64,000 bases of DNA from JAGOMX01 sp041738135 (GTDB lineage Bacteria > Pseudomonadota > Alphaproteobacteria > JAGOMX01): assembly GCA_041738135.1 (NCBI GenBank), contig JBGSQK010000063.1, positions 1 through 64,000 of the forward strand. Reading direction: 5' to 3'. Below, one piece after another: positions 15,097-23,639 of this stretch. The translations under genes were made by a program, and so were the position numbers. The notes beneath the pieces are model-generated. The model was not told the origin of the DNA. It saw only the letters and a list, made by a program, of their open reading frames with translations, and did not search any database. Each line of letters begins with the position of its first letter. The first letter of the stretch is position 1.

Positions 15097-15639
15097 TTAA
15101 ATGTTGTATTCGATGTTCCATTCCTTGTATTCTGTAGAACCTTTTTCTATGATCTTAGCGGGTATGCCCGCCACAACCGAATCTGGCGGGACGTCTTTTG
15201 TCACCACAGAATTAGCGCCCACCAGGGAATTCTTGCCGATGGTTATATTGCCCAAAACCTTGCTGCCCGCGCCTATCATAACGTTATCTTCAATAGTGGG
15301 ATGACGTTTAGATTGAGTGTTTTGGTTGCCGCCTAAGGTGACGCCCTGATAGATCAATACGTCGTTACCTATGATCGCAGTTTCGCCTATGACTACGCCC
15401 ATGCCGTGATCAATAACACATCCTTCTCCAATAACAGCGCCTGGATGAATGTCAATGCCTGTAATCCAGCGGGACAGTTCAGAAAAGAATCGAGGGAGAA
15501 ATGGAATCTTCTGTTCATAAAGAAAATGCGCAATGCTATGAAAAAAAATGGCCTTAACACCTGGATACAAAAGTATTATTTCCCAAATATTACGGGCTGC
15601 TGGATCTTTTTTCTGATAAGCACGAATGAGCGATTTCAT
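15097..15639 (-). CDS. cysE: Serine O-acetyltransferase (short form)
   Basis: Acetylates serine with acetyl-CoA, the first step of cysteine synthesis. At 180 residues it is the short form, lacking much of the N-terminal helical region of the 273-residue E. coli enzyme. The left-handed beta-helix is clear from hexapeptide repeats, with the active-site stretch DIHPGAVIGEGCVIDHG and GVTLGG. The C-terminus ends EWNIEYNI; a terminal isoleucine is the residue CysK recognises in many CysE proteins. It is the first gene of the cysE-cysK operon. Confidence 0.95.
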   Translation of the reverse strand: MKSLIRAYQKKDPAARNIWEIILLYPGVKAIFFHSIAHFLYEQKIPFLPRFFSELSRWITGIDIHPGAVIGEGCVIDHGMGVVIGETAIIGNDVLIYQGVTLGGNQNTQSKRHPTIEDNVMIGAGSKVLGNITIGKNSLVGANSVVTKDVPPDSVVAGIPAKIIEKGSTEYKEWNIEYNI

Positions 15640-15805
15640 AACTATAATTATGTTTTATTTGGTTTAAATAGTCAAATGTAAGTTTGATTGGAATGATCCG
15701 TAACGTTAGACAGATTCGCTTGACTACTGGTTTATTCGTGCTTATATGGTGCTGTAAAGTACGCGCGTTGCGGTCTGAAAATAGTCATTAAATGTTGAGG
15801 AATCT

Positions 15806-16585
15806 ATGAATAAAATACTACCATTGTTCGTCTTGTGTTTAGGTCTTGTCGCTTGTGACGGGCATATACAAACTACTTCTGGAGCTGAGTATCTGGAAAA
15901 ATACAAAAAAGTTCCTGCTGGGTCCGTAGCGACTGGTAAGAATGCCAGTATAGAAGACCAAATCCGCAAAGTGGCTGCCGTGGAGCCCACTCTTAAGTTT
16001 CCAGCTCGGATAGGACTTGCCCGTATTGATAATGGACGTTTAAGCGCTATGCCAGGTGAGGAAGTTACCGCTTGGGACAAGGTTAAGGGTAAACTTGGGA
16101 AGGGCTTTGGCGAGCTAGTTCCTCTCAATCCAATGGTAGCTGATATGGTAAGTCAGAGCGTTAAAGCCAACAGTGATATCAAGTCACTTGGCGTTATGGA
16201 TAAAATACGCCTGGGTGCAGCAAGGCAACATCTAGATGCTGTTCTTATCTACGAGGTCTATAGCAAATCAGGCAGTGAAAGCAATTTTCTGTCCATTGCC
16301 GATCTCACGATTATTGGTGGTTTTATACTCCCGTCACGCGCTCTAAATGCAGAAGGATTTGCCAATGCCATGCTTATAGACGTGGTGCAGGGCTATCCTT
16401 ATGGAACTGTGGACGTCATCGTGGACAAAGAAGAAGTGTATTCCTCCAGTTGGGGATCTAGAAACAAAGAAACAGATTTGGCTAATTCAGTAAAAACGAA
16501 AGCAGCCATAAAATTATCTGAAGAAGCTGAAAGAATGTTCCAAAAACTGCGCCTAGAACTGGCGGAGAAAAGAGCTAAGAAGTAA
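15806..16585 (+). CDS. Lipoprotein of unknown function
   Basis: The 259-residue product starts with a lipoprotein signal peptide ending in the lipobox LVAC (cysteine 17). A TGAGG ribosome-binding site precedes ATG 15806. The mature part is mixed alpha/beta with a hydrophobic segment (LSIADLTIIGGFILPS) near the middle and a charged, coiled-coil-prone C-terminus rich in Lys and Glu. I do not recognise the family. It precedes a second, unrelated lipoprotein gene on the same strand, but the 318-base gap with a hairpin argues for separate transcription. Confidence 0.75.
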   Translation: MNKILPLFVLCLGLVACDGHIQTTSGAEYLEKYKKVPAGSVATGKNASIEDQIRKVAAVEPTLKFPARIGLARIDNGRLSAMPGEEVTAWDKVKGKLGKGFGELVPLNPMVADMVSQSVKANSDIKSLGVMDKIRLGAARQHLDAVLIYEVYSKSGSESNFLSIADLTIIGGFILPSRALNAEGFANAMLIDVVQGYPYGTVDVIVDKEEVYSSSWGSRNKETDLANSVKTKAAIKLSEEAERMFQKLRLELAEKRAKK

Positions 16586-16600
16586 ATTAATTATGCCGGA

Positions 16601-16633
16601 AGAGAGTAGGGCGAATTGAACGTCTTACTCTCT
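16601..16633 (+). terminator. Stem-loop after lipoprotein gene
   Basis: An 8-bp stem AGAGAGTA / TACTCTCT encloses a 17-base loop, 16 bases after the stop of the 15806-16585 gene. There is no clear T-run, so termination is uncertain. Confidence 0.35.
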
Positions 16634-16761
16634 AATGGAATTAATCTTTGAGCCAATGAGCGTCTTTGAAACTAGTGATTGCTTGCTTGCAGCAATTCGA
16701 TTGAATTGAAAAAACCGCTTTAATTACAAAATATTAAGAATAAAAAAAGCAGTGTTATTTA

Positions 16762-16790
16762 TTGACTTGTATGCTCTTTTCCGTTAAATC
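16762..16790 (+). promoter_or_regulatory. Candidate sigma-70 promoter
   Basis: TTGACT (16762-16767), a 17-base spacer and TAAATC (16785-16790). The -35 box matches well and the -10 box only partly. It lies 114 bases before the lipoprotein start at 16904. Confidence 0.4.
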
Positions 16791-16903
16791 TTGCACCAAT
16801 GTTCAGTTCTGAAGATCGCTAGTGCCTTGTCGTAAATAGAAGGTCTCATGGTTTTAGAATTAGATGAATTTTTAGGCAAAAAAATATAATGAAAAGGTGC
16901 AGT

Positions 16904-17617
16904 ATGAAAACGAAAATATTAAGTTGCTTGAGTCTTGTGGTTTTGTTGGCTGGGTGTGGTACGCATCGTGAAAATATGAATATTCATCCTGTTTGTTTGT
17001 CAAAACCTTCGACGGTTGTTATTACGCAAATAGAAGGATTAGATAAGCCGTATTTTTATAAAGTAGGAAATCAAGGGCTTATAGACGCTGTTGTCAATGA
17101 AGCTGTAACCAGCTCTGTTTGTAATAAAATTGAGTCTATTGATGCAAAACCCGTTGTCGATGCCCACTATTATAAACCATTTGAGGCAGTCTTTGCGGGC
17201 CAATCCTTTAAGGTCACAAACGTTTCTGAACCTCTGATCAGGCAGGAATTATTGCCTCATGCGGTGGATGAAGCAAGGTTTGCACCTTTTGATTTTAGGC
17301 CTCTGAAAAGCAGATATGGCGCTGATTATGCATTGATTCTGCATCCTAGGCTTTTTGGGACAGAGCGCTCGTATTATGGATTTATCCCAACGAGCAAACC
17401 TAAAGGACTTGCGAACTTAGCCGTTTATCTAGTAAAGCTTGAGGACAACACCTTAGTAGGTTATTACAACACAAATGTTTACGTCCCTGCTCAGGGTGAT
17501 TGGGATACTCCTCCTGAGTATTTAGCTCTTACGGATGCCTCAAAGAATGCTCTTACGAAGGCACTTAATGATGCGCATGCTTATCTGTTTAGCAACATAC
17601 CAAAAGCATCGGTTTAG
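16904..17617 (+). CDS. Lipoprotein of unknown function
   Basis: A 237-residue lipoprotein with signal peptide MKTKILSCLSLVVLLAGC; the lipobox LAGC is canonical. ATG 16904 has AGGTG eight bases upstream, while the ATG five codons earlier has no ribosome-binding site. The mature domain contains paired strands such as YALILHPRLFGTERSYYGF and LVGYYNTNVYVP, suggesting a compact alpha/beta fold like small outer-membrane-assembly lipoproteins, but I cannot name the family. A T-rich hairpin follows the stop. Confidence 0.8.
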   Translation: MKTKILSCLSLVVLLAGCGTHRENMNIHPVCLSKPSTVVITQIEGLDKPYFYKVGNQGLIDAVVNEAVTSSVCNKIESIDAKPVVDAHYYKPFEAVFAGQSFKVTNVSEPLIRQELLPHAVDEARFAPFDFRPLKSRYGADYALILHPRLFGTERSYYGFIPTSKPKGLANLAVYLVKLEDNTLVGYYNTNVYVPAQGDWDTPPEYLALTDASKNALTKALNDAHAYLFSNIPKASV

Positions 17618-17650
17618 ATAATTGTAAGCATTCTTTTTTTCAAGTAAAAG

Positions 17651-17675
17651 GGGGGTAAGATTATTTCTTATCCCC
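17651..17675 (+). terminator. Rho-independent-like terminator
   Basis: Stem GGGGGTAAG / CTTATCCCC (one G-T wobble) with a 7-base loop, followed by TATTTTCTTTTC. It serves the 16904-17617 gene, and its distal part overlaps the 3' end of the convergent gene. Confidence 0.5.
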
Positions 17676-18245
17676 TATTTTCTTTTCTATCCGGCGATCA
17701 GGAACTAACCACATGAGTGCAACACCTATAAGAAGGACTCCTGATAGCCAGGTATAGTCGAGCAGGGCCAGTGGGATGGCGCTGGCGTAGGCGGCCAGGG
17801 AGAGGCGTTCTTTAATATTTGTACCGATGGCTTTGGCAAGCATTGATTCTTTGCCGTGGGACTTAATGATCTGTATTTCCAGTATCTGATAGGCTAACGC
17901 TGCCATTAACAAATTGAATGAGTATACAGCCATGGGTAATGCTGCAAAGTGATTTTCGCCAATCCACCCGGTATTAAACGGTAGAAGTGAGAGCCAGAAA
18001 AGCAAATGTAGATTTGCCCATAGGATGCCGGCGCTCACATGGTCTATGGTGTGGAGTAGGTGATGGTGGTTGTTCCAATAAATACCGATATATATGAAGC
18101 TGAGAATGTAACTTATAAACTGCGGGAAAAGTTCTGTTAAATCTGCCCAATTTTCGCCGTGTGGCACTTTCAGCTCTAACACCATGATGGTGATAATGAT
18201 GGCTAGTACGCCGTCACTGAAAGCTTCAAGTCTTCCTCGTCCCAC
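17661..18245 (-). CDS. TMEM175-family (DUF1211) putative potassium channel protein
   Basis: A 194-residue inner-membrane protein. The first helix carries FSDGVLAIIITIMVLEL, the diagnostic FSDGV.AI..T..VLEL signature of the TMEM175 family, whose bacterial members form potassium-selective channels. About six hydrophobic segments follow, with a second conserved-looking HHHLLHTIDHV region. Translation probably starts at GTG 18245, preceded by GGGAG seven bases upstream. It starts 11 bases after the stop of another small membrane protein gene, so the two are likely co-transcribed. Confidence 0.88.
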   Translation of the reverse strand: MGRGRLEAFSDGVLAIIITIMVLELKVPHGENWADLTELFPQFISYILSFIYIGIYWNNHHHLLHTIDHVSAGILWANLHLLFWLSLLPFNTGWIGENHFAALPMAVYSFNLLMAALAYQILEIQIIKSHGKESMLAKAIGTNIKERLSLAAYASAIPLALLDYTWLSGVLLIGVALMWLVPDRRIEKKIGDKK

Positions 18246-18256
18246 GAGCGTTCTCC

Positions 18257-18769
18257 CTAATCTTCAGTGAATGTGTCTCTGACACGTTTTGAAGTAAGTA
18301 TGTAGGGAACTGCAATAGCTGAAACCGTAATGGCAATTACTAGATAAAGAAGGCCATTGTTATAGGTATCCAGCGCTGATCCTAATGGTTCTGGCAATGA
18401 GCTGTTAATATACTCAACTATGACTAGATCCATGGCAAGATAGGCAAGTCCAGTGATTGTGAGCCATACGAACCAGTTTGGGAAGTTCTTTTTCTTGTTA
18501 AGGAAGAGATAGCCTAAGGCAATCAAGGCTATGGCGTAACTAATTTGGAATGCTGTTTCCATAACCAATGTTCGTGCCCATAAGGGGTGATAGGACTCAG
18601 AAAGAGGGGAGGTGACATTGGCCCATGTGTCTCCCGTAAAATTCTGAATCATTCCAGGGATGCCTGCTAGGCAAATAATAACCATGAGGGCGATGCCAAT
18701 ACCGATCAAAATAAGCCAGCCGGTGTAGCTGTGAGTTGTGCTCATATAAGCAGGAGAAGTCTTTTCCAT
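18257..18769 (-). CDS. Four-helix membrane protein of unknown function
   Basis: A 170-residue protein with four predicted membrane segments (around GWLILIGIGIALMVIICLAGI, FQISYAIALIALGYLF, WFVWLTITGLAYLAM and LYLVIAITVSAIAVPYI). I start it at ATG 18769, preceded by GGTGG; a TTG four codons upstream is also in frame. No family was recognised. It is immediately upstream of the TMEM175-like gene, suggesting a shared membrane role. Confidence 0.75.
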   Translation of the reverse strand: MEKTSPAYMSTTHSYTGWLILIGIGIALMVIICLAGIPGMIQNFTGDTWANVTSPLSESYHPLWARTLVMETAFQISYAIALIALGYLFLNKKKNFPNWFVWLTITGLAYLAMDLVIVEYINSSLPEPLGSALDTYNNGLLYLVIAITVSAIAVPYILTSKRVRDTFTED

Positions 18770-18888
18770 AATTTCCACCAATATTAACTATATATATTTA
18801 GTATAATAATAAATGGTTAAATTAGCGTTAAGTTATGGAAAAAATGTGGAATGTTACTCATGCAAAATTACTAAAGACAAACCAACTT

Positions 18889-19002
18889 CCGTCATTGCGA
18901 GCCCCTCTTGGGGCGTGGCAATCCACTGTGGTGTGGCCGTTTTACTAAAGTTGTGGGCAAGAAAGTAGATTGCCGCGCCCCAAGAGGGGCTCGCAATGAC
19001 GG
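18889..19002. repeat. Palindromic repeat element (copy 2, different arm sequence)
   Basis: Arms of ~34 bases are nearly perfect inverted repeats, starting CCGTCATTGCGAGCCCCTC and ending in GGCAATC, around a ~45-base centre. It sits between the 4-TM gene and the ABC ATPase gene. The layout resembles the 12116 and 61229 elements but the arm sequence differs. Confidence 0.85.
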
Positions 19003-19020
19003 GGGTGATAGCGCTTTGGC

Positions 19021-19833
19021 CTATTCCAAAACCAACCGATCATCATCCACCTCTGACCCACTCTTCTTTTTGAATAGCTCCAGCAGGTCTTGCATGGTCA
19101 TGTTGGATCGTTCATGCCCGCTTATGTCCAGAACGACTTTGCCTTGGTGAAGCATGATGGTGCGGGTGCCGGCTTCCAAAGCTTGATGCATGCTGTGGGT
19201 GACCATCATGGTGGTGAGTTTTCGCTCTGCAACGATTTTGCAGGTCAGGTCCATTACCATGGCTGCCATTTTGGGGTCCAGGGCAGCGGTGTGCTCGTCC
19301 AAGACTAGGACTTTCATGGGGCTTAGGATGGCCATGATGAGACTTAAGGTTTGTCTTTGACCGCCTGAAAGGAGGCCGATGGGGTCTTGCAGTCTGTCTT
19401 CAAGGCCCATGCCTAAGACAGATACGTGTTTGCGGAATTCTTCGCGACGGCTGTGTGTGAGCGCTAACCGGAATCCATTTTTTAACTTCCATGATTGGTT
19501 CTGGCCGCGGCCATAGGCGAGGGCTAAATTTTCTTCGATGGAAAGATCAGCGCAAGTGCCCATCATGGGGTCTTGGAAGACGTGTGCAACGAACTCGGCT
19601 CTGCGGGGGGTGTTCCATGATGTGATATCGGTGTCATCAACGACGATGGAACCTTTTTGTGGGTTGGCAACACCTGTAAGACACTTGAGTAGTGTGGATT
19701 TTCCTGCACCATTGCTCCCTATGACTGTTACAAACTCGCCTTCGGCGATGTTTAGACTAATGCCACGCAAAGCATGGTTTTCCATTGGAGTGCCTATGTT
19801 GAAGCTGAGGTGTATGTTTTTGAATTTGATCAT
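19021..19833 (-). CDS. ABC transporter ATP-binding protein
   Basis: The 270-residue ATPase has Walker A GSNGAGKST, signature LLSGGQRQ, Walker B KVLVLDEHTAALD and a switch histidine in VTHSMHQ. This subgroup accompanies branched-chain-type permeases and PF04392 binding proteins, annotated in databases as a putative tryptophan/tyrosine uptake system. It lies five bases after the permease gene, in the same operon. It energises import at the cytoplasmic membrane. The substrate assignment is by family convention only. Confidence 0.92.
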   Translation of the reverse strand: MIKFKNIHLSFNIGTPMENHALRGISLNIAEGEFVTVIGSNGAGKSTLLKCLTGVANPQKGSIVVDDTDITSWNTPRRAEFVAHVFQDPMMGTCADLSIEENLALAYGRGQNQSWKLKNGFRLALTHSRREEFRKHVSVLGMGLEDRLQDPIGLLSGGQRQTLSLIMAILSPMKVLVLDEHTAALDPKMAAMVMDLTCKIVAERKLTTMMVTHSMHQALEAGTRTIMLHQGKVVLDISGHERSNMTMQDLLELFKKKSGSEVDDDRLVLE

Positions 19834-19838
19834 ATGAA

Positions 19839-20765
19839 TTACCCCATCTTCTGGCGAGTGGACAGTACAGCTCGTTTTACCGAATGCCTCACATGTGATA
19901 ATACCATGGCTGTGGCGATGAGTACGGCGGCTACCAATTTCAGATCTGAGGTTTCAAGTCCAAGGATGTCGCTGTTCAAGGCAAGGCCAATAACGATGTA
20001 ATAGGCAATAGCACCCATCACACAGGCAACCATTGCTAAAAGCACTGAGCGAGAATGGACAACGGCTTCACCTATAATGACGGCTGCCAGGCCTACGATA
20101 ATGGTTCCGGGACCCATATTGACGTCTGCGAAAGCTTGGCTTTGGGCGAAGATGGCGCCTGAGAGTGCATATAGGCTGTTGCTTAAGGCAATTCCCACAA
20201 GGATCATGGTGTTGATCTGGATGCCCTGAGCAGTGGCCATTTGTTTGTTTTTGCCTGTGGCTCGCATAGCAAGACCAGTCTGAGTGCTTAAGAACCAGAA
20301 GAGTCCTAGGACTACGGTTGTAAGGAGAGTAAAGGTCAGAAGAATCACAGATGTTTTATGAGCAATAACAATGCCCATGCTTTGGAGCACGGTGTCGATG
20401 TTTTGGAAAATGGTGACTTCATTGAGTAGCCCCAAATTGGGCGCGCCCATAATTCTCAAGTTGACCGAGTACAAGGCCGTCATAGTTAGAATACTGGCGA
20501 GCAGGTGCAAAATGCGACCATAAACGTTTAGGCAAGCGGTTACTAATCCCGCAGCAGCACCGCCTATCATGGCGATGAGAGTGGCAAGCCATGGGTCGTG
20601 TCCGCTTAAGATCAGGACAGCCGCAATACCAGCGCCCATGGGGAAGCTACCGTCAACGGTCATATCGGGAAAATCAAGGATCCGAAAAGAAATGTATACG
20701 CCAACAGCCACGAGGCCATAAATCAAGCCAAGCTCAATGGCGGCGGTAATTTCAGAAACGTTCAT
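19839..20765 (-). CDS. ABC transporter permease (branched-chain/BPD_transp_2 type)
   Basis: A 308-residue membrane protein with about eight or nine hydrophobic helices. The stretches LGLIYGLVAVGVYISFRILDFPDMTVDGSFPMGAG and ALSNSLYALSGAIFAQSQ are characteristic of permeases that pair with PF04392 binding proteins. ATG 20765 starts it; the ATPase follows five bases later. The binding protein that would complete the system is at 22380-23351 on the other strand, with an MFS gene between. Confidence 0.92.
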   Translation of the reverse strand: MNVSEITAAIELGLIYGLVAVGVYISFRILDFPDMTVDGSFPMGAGIAAVLILSGHDPWLATLIAMIGGAAAGLVTACLNVYGRILHLLASILTMTALYSVNLRIMGAPNLGLLNEVTIFQNIDTVLQSMGIVIAHKTSVILLTFTLLTTVVLGLFWFLSTQTGLAMRATGKNKQMATAQGIQINTMILVGIALSNSLYALSGAIFAQSQAFADVNMGPGTIIVGLAAVIIGEAVVHSRSVLLAMVACVMGAIAYYIVIGLALNSDILGLETSDLKLVAAVLIATAMVLSHVRHSVKRAVLSTRQKMG

Positions 20766-20914
20766 ATGTTGGTCCTTCTTCGCTCAGACTCAAGCCTTCC
20801 AGACAACAAATGCGTGAGTGTGGTCATAATCATCATTTTCTCGTGTGAGGTTGCATATATATTTATAGCGGATTTCGCCGCCAATATCCAGAGGGCAGTG
20901 AGGGTAATGACGTT

Positions 20915-22105
20915 TTACTCGGATTCAGGTTGGCCATATCTCTTGGCAAGATGAAAGCAAATAGACATTATAATTGATACAATAAGCATAAAAATAATGG
21001 CGGGGATAAAGTTATGGCTAGGTAATAAAGCGGCCGCTACACTGCCCAGGGTTGTAAATAACTGCCTTGTGGTGGCCATGAAAGACGAGGCTGAGCCTCT
21101 GGAGTGTTCGCCATAGCTCATGGCTTTGGCTCCGGAAATGGGTAGAATAAAGGCAAGTCCTATGGTGAATGGTAGATATGAAAGGGTGATGAGTATAGGG
21201 CTGTCTTCTGCGAAAAGAGAAGCCAAAAGCATGATGAAGCATCCCACATAGGAAAGGATAAGTCCTGCGTTTAATATAGTATCCATGTGGTAGTTATTCA
21301 TAACGCGCTGGATATAAAACGAGGCCGCTGAAAACATTATAATTTGTGCGAAAACATAATAACCGAAATTTTCTACACCCACGCCCATGTACTTGATAAA
21401 AATAAACGGCATAATTGTTCTGTAAAACCAAAGGCTGCTGAACAGCAAGCTATTCATCAGCGAATAGAAGATGAAGCTGGGTTTGGCTAGAAGTTGCTTG
21501 TAATTCTTTAGTAGGTGAGCAGGATGGAGTTTAGTTCTTTCTTCTTTGGCATGGGTTTCCTCGAAGAATAGATAAAGGGCAACAAATGTGCAAAACACAA
21601 TTATCGCTGTCACGAGAAAGCATGATTGCCAGCCAAAATGGACGGTTAGATAACCGCCTAGAATGGGTGCTATGGCGGGGGTCAGGACGATGACGACGCC
21701 CATCTGTGCAAACAACTTGGCGCTTTCCTTTTCATTGAAATGGTCCCTTATTATGGCTTGACTAAGACCTAAGGAAACGCCAGATCCACAACCTTGAATA
21801 AATCTCATGAGCAGGAAATTATCGATATCTAAGGGCAGCAATAAAAGGATGGATCCCAACAAAAATATGCCATAGCCGAGCAATAGAATTTTTCGGCGAC
21901 CATAACTATCAGATATAGGGCCATAGACGATGGCAGCTAGCACTAAACCAATTTGAAATGTGGAGACTGTATGTTCGATGACGTTGTCGCTGACGTTGAA
22001 GTAAAGTGCCATTTCGGGCATGGCTGGAAAATAGAGGCTTGCACCCAAAAAGCTGACCGAGCTTGAGATGATTATGAGACTAAAAAGTGTTTGGTTTTTG
22101 GTCAT
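20915..22105 (-). CDS. Bcr/CflA-type MFS multidrug efflux transporter
   Basis: A 396-residue, 12-helix major facilitator. The N-terminus (LFSLIIISSSVSFLGASLYFPAMPEMA) and the loop YGPISDSYGRRKILLLGY, the MFS motif A, are typical of the Bcr/CflA drug:proton antiporters, as is RFIQGCGSGVSLGLSQAIIRD. It sits between the permease and binding-protein genes of an ABC system, with a ~150-base gap before the permease, so it is probably its own unit. The exported compound is unknown. Confidence 0.9.
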   Translation of the reverse strand: MTKNQTLFSLIIISSSVSFLGASLYFPAMPEMALYFNVSDNVIEHTVSTFQIGLVLAAIVYGPISDSYGRRKILLLGYGIFLLGSILLLLPLDIDNFLLMRFIQGCGSGVSLGLSQAIIRDHFNEKESAKLFAQMGVVIVLTPAIAPILGGYLTVHFGWQSCFLVTAIIVFCTFVALYLFFEETHAKEERTKLHPAHLLKNYKQLLAKPSFIFYSLMNSLLFSSLWFYRTIMPFIFIKYMGVGVENFGYYVFAQIIMFSAASFYIQRVMNNYHMDTILNAGLILSYVGCFIMLLASLFAEDSPILITLSYLPFTIGLAFILPISGAKAMSYGEHSRGSASSFMATTRQLFTTLGSVAAALLPSHNFIPAIIFMLIVSIIMSICFHLAKRYGQPESE

Positions 22106-22379
22106 ATTTATTTTGTTCCTGATTTGATTGTATAACCATTTGCTTAACAGATGCTTGATGTGTTTTGCTGTTGTGCAAACAAGTCCCTTTAAAATGTTGA
22201 CTTTCTAGATCAAAAGGTTAATCTGCTTGTTGTATATAAAAGAGTTTGAGCAAATGCGGATTTATAACCTTCGGTCGGGTGATTCTTACACCTACCATCA
22301 TTATCTTACATCTCGATACTGATAGCCTCAGTTTCGAGAGCGCTGTTGATTTATTTAAGATATAGAAGGTTATAACATC

Positions 22380-23351
22380 ATGAAAAGTATAAAATTACTC
22401 TGTCCCATTAGTCTGTTCCTCGGTGGATTTATCATAAGCTCTTGCCTTGCGGCGGATAAAAAATACATTGCCATTACTCAGATTGTGTCCCATCCCGCTT
22501 TGGATGCGGTGCGTGAAGGCATTAAAGAGCGTGTGGTGGCTTATGCTGAGAAGAATAAAATCGATCTGCTTTGGGTTTATGAGAATGCTCAAGGTAATAT
22601 CGCGGTGGCTGCTCAAATCGCCAATAAATTTGCAGGTTCAAATCCGGATGTGATCATTGCTATTTCGACCCCTTCCGCACAAACAGCCATTGGGGCGACG
22701 CGTAATACTAAGATTCCCGTTGTGTTTTCAGCGGTGACGGATCCTATAGCCGCCAAGCTTGTTACCAACTTGGAAAAGCCTGGGGATCGAGTGACCGGTA
22801 CCTATGACTTTCCCCCCATCGGCAAACAGCTAGATCTGATGCTGACTCTACAGCCCCAAGTGAAGTCGGTCGGCATTTTGTATAGTCCGGGCGAAGTAAA
22901 CTCCATACGTCAGCTGGAAGTATTTAAAAAAGAAGCCGAGGCCAGAGGCCTCAAAGTGGTTGAAGGCGCTGCCGTCAAATCAACGGAAGTAATACCGGCT
23001 ACTCATAAATTACTCAGCAAAGTGGATGTCATCTACGTGCCAGCCGATAATACCATCATGTCCACCTTGTCTGGTGTGTCAGCGCTGGCGGCTCAACAAG
23101 GAAAAGCCGTGATCGTGCCAGATCCCGAAGGAATTAAATCGGGAGGGTTGGCAACCATTGGTTATTCGCACCGCGCTGAAGGCCAGGCCTGTGGCGACAT
23201 CGTCATCCGCATCTTAAAGGGCGAAGATCCTGGGGCAATTGCGGTGAAACTACCCAATGAAGAACAGATCTTTGTTAATCTGGACGTGGCGAAGCAGTTG
23301 GGGGTTAAGATCCCACCGGCAGTTATGGCTAAGGCACTTGTTTGGCGGTAG
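22380..23351 (+). CDS. ABC transporter substrate-binding protein (PF04392 family)
   Basis: The 323-residue protein begins with an export signal that may end in a lipobox (ISSC, cysteine ~21). Family landmarks are HPALDAVREGI, IAISTPSAQTA, KIPVVFSAVTDPIAAKLV and the C-terminal LGVKIPPAVMAKA. These proteins bind small ligands in the periplasm; databases label them putative tryptophan/tyrosine binders, with weak experimental support. It is transcribed away from its presumed ABC partners at 19021-20765, an inferred rearrangement. A 274-base upstream gap should hold its promoter. Confidence 0.92.
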   Translation: MKSIKLLCPISLFLGGFIISSCLAADKKYIAITQIVSHPALDAVREGIKERVVAYAEKNKIDLLWVYENAQGNIAVAAQIANKFAGSNPDVIIAISTPSAQTAIGATRNTKIPVVFSAVTDPIAAKLVTNLEKPGDRVTGTYDFPPIGKQLDLMLTLQPQVKSVGILYSPGEVNSIRQLEVFKKEAEARGLKVVEGAAVKSTEVIPATHKLLSKVDVIYVPADNTIMSTLSGVSALAAQQGKAVIVPDPEGIKSGGLATIGYSHRAEGQACGDIVIRILKGEDPGAIAVKLPNEEQIFVNLDVAKQLGVKIPPAVMAKALVWR

Positions 23352-23520
23352 GTGGGCGGTTTAGATTGGTGCTTATACTCGTTAATATCATTCGGAAATC
23401 TTACGGCCGAGTATAACAGGAGAATGGGTTGCTCTTTTCAGGTTCTTCATCCTTCGTATTGTTTCAATAACAATTGATTGCTGAATATATTTAAAGTATC
23501 CATATTTAAATGATTAAAAA

Positions 23521-23548
23521 TTGACAGAATGAATAAAATATATATAAA
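23521..23548 (+). promoter_or_regulatory. Strong sigma-70-like promoter
   Basis: A perfect -35 box TTGACA (23521-23526), a 16-base AT-rich spacer and TATAAA (23543-23548). It lies ~92 bases before the ATG of the exported 2H-like gene and suggests robust expression. Confidence 0.6.
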
Positions 23549-23639
23549 AATCTTGCATAAATGAAAGATCATCCTTGTATAAATAGCATGTGGCTGTTAT
23601 AGAGATGGTCTTGGTTTATTAATATGAGGATTTAGTATA

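Larger units (their letters stand above)
16586..16903. other. Intergenic region between two lipoprotein genes
   Basis: About 318 bases with no supported gene. It contains a hairpin at 16601-16633 just after the first stop, an AT-rich middle, and a plausible sigma-70 promoter at 16762-16790 for the downstream gene. Confidence 0.6.
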
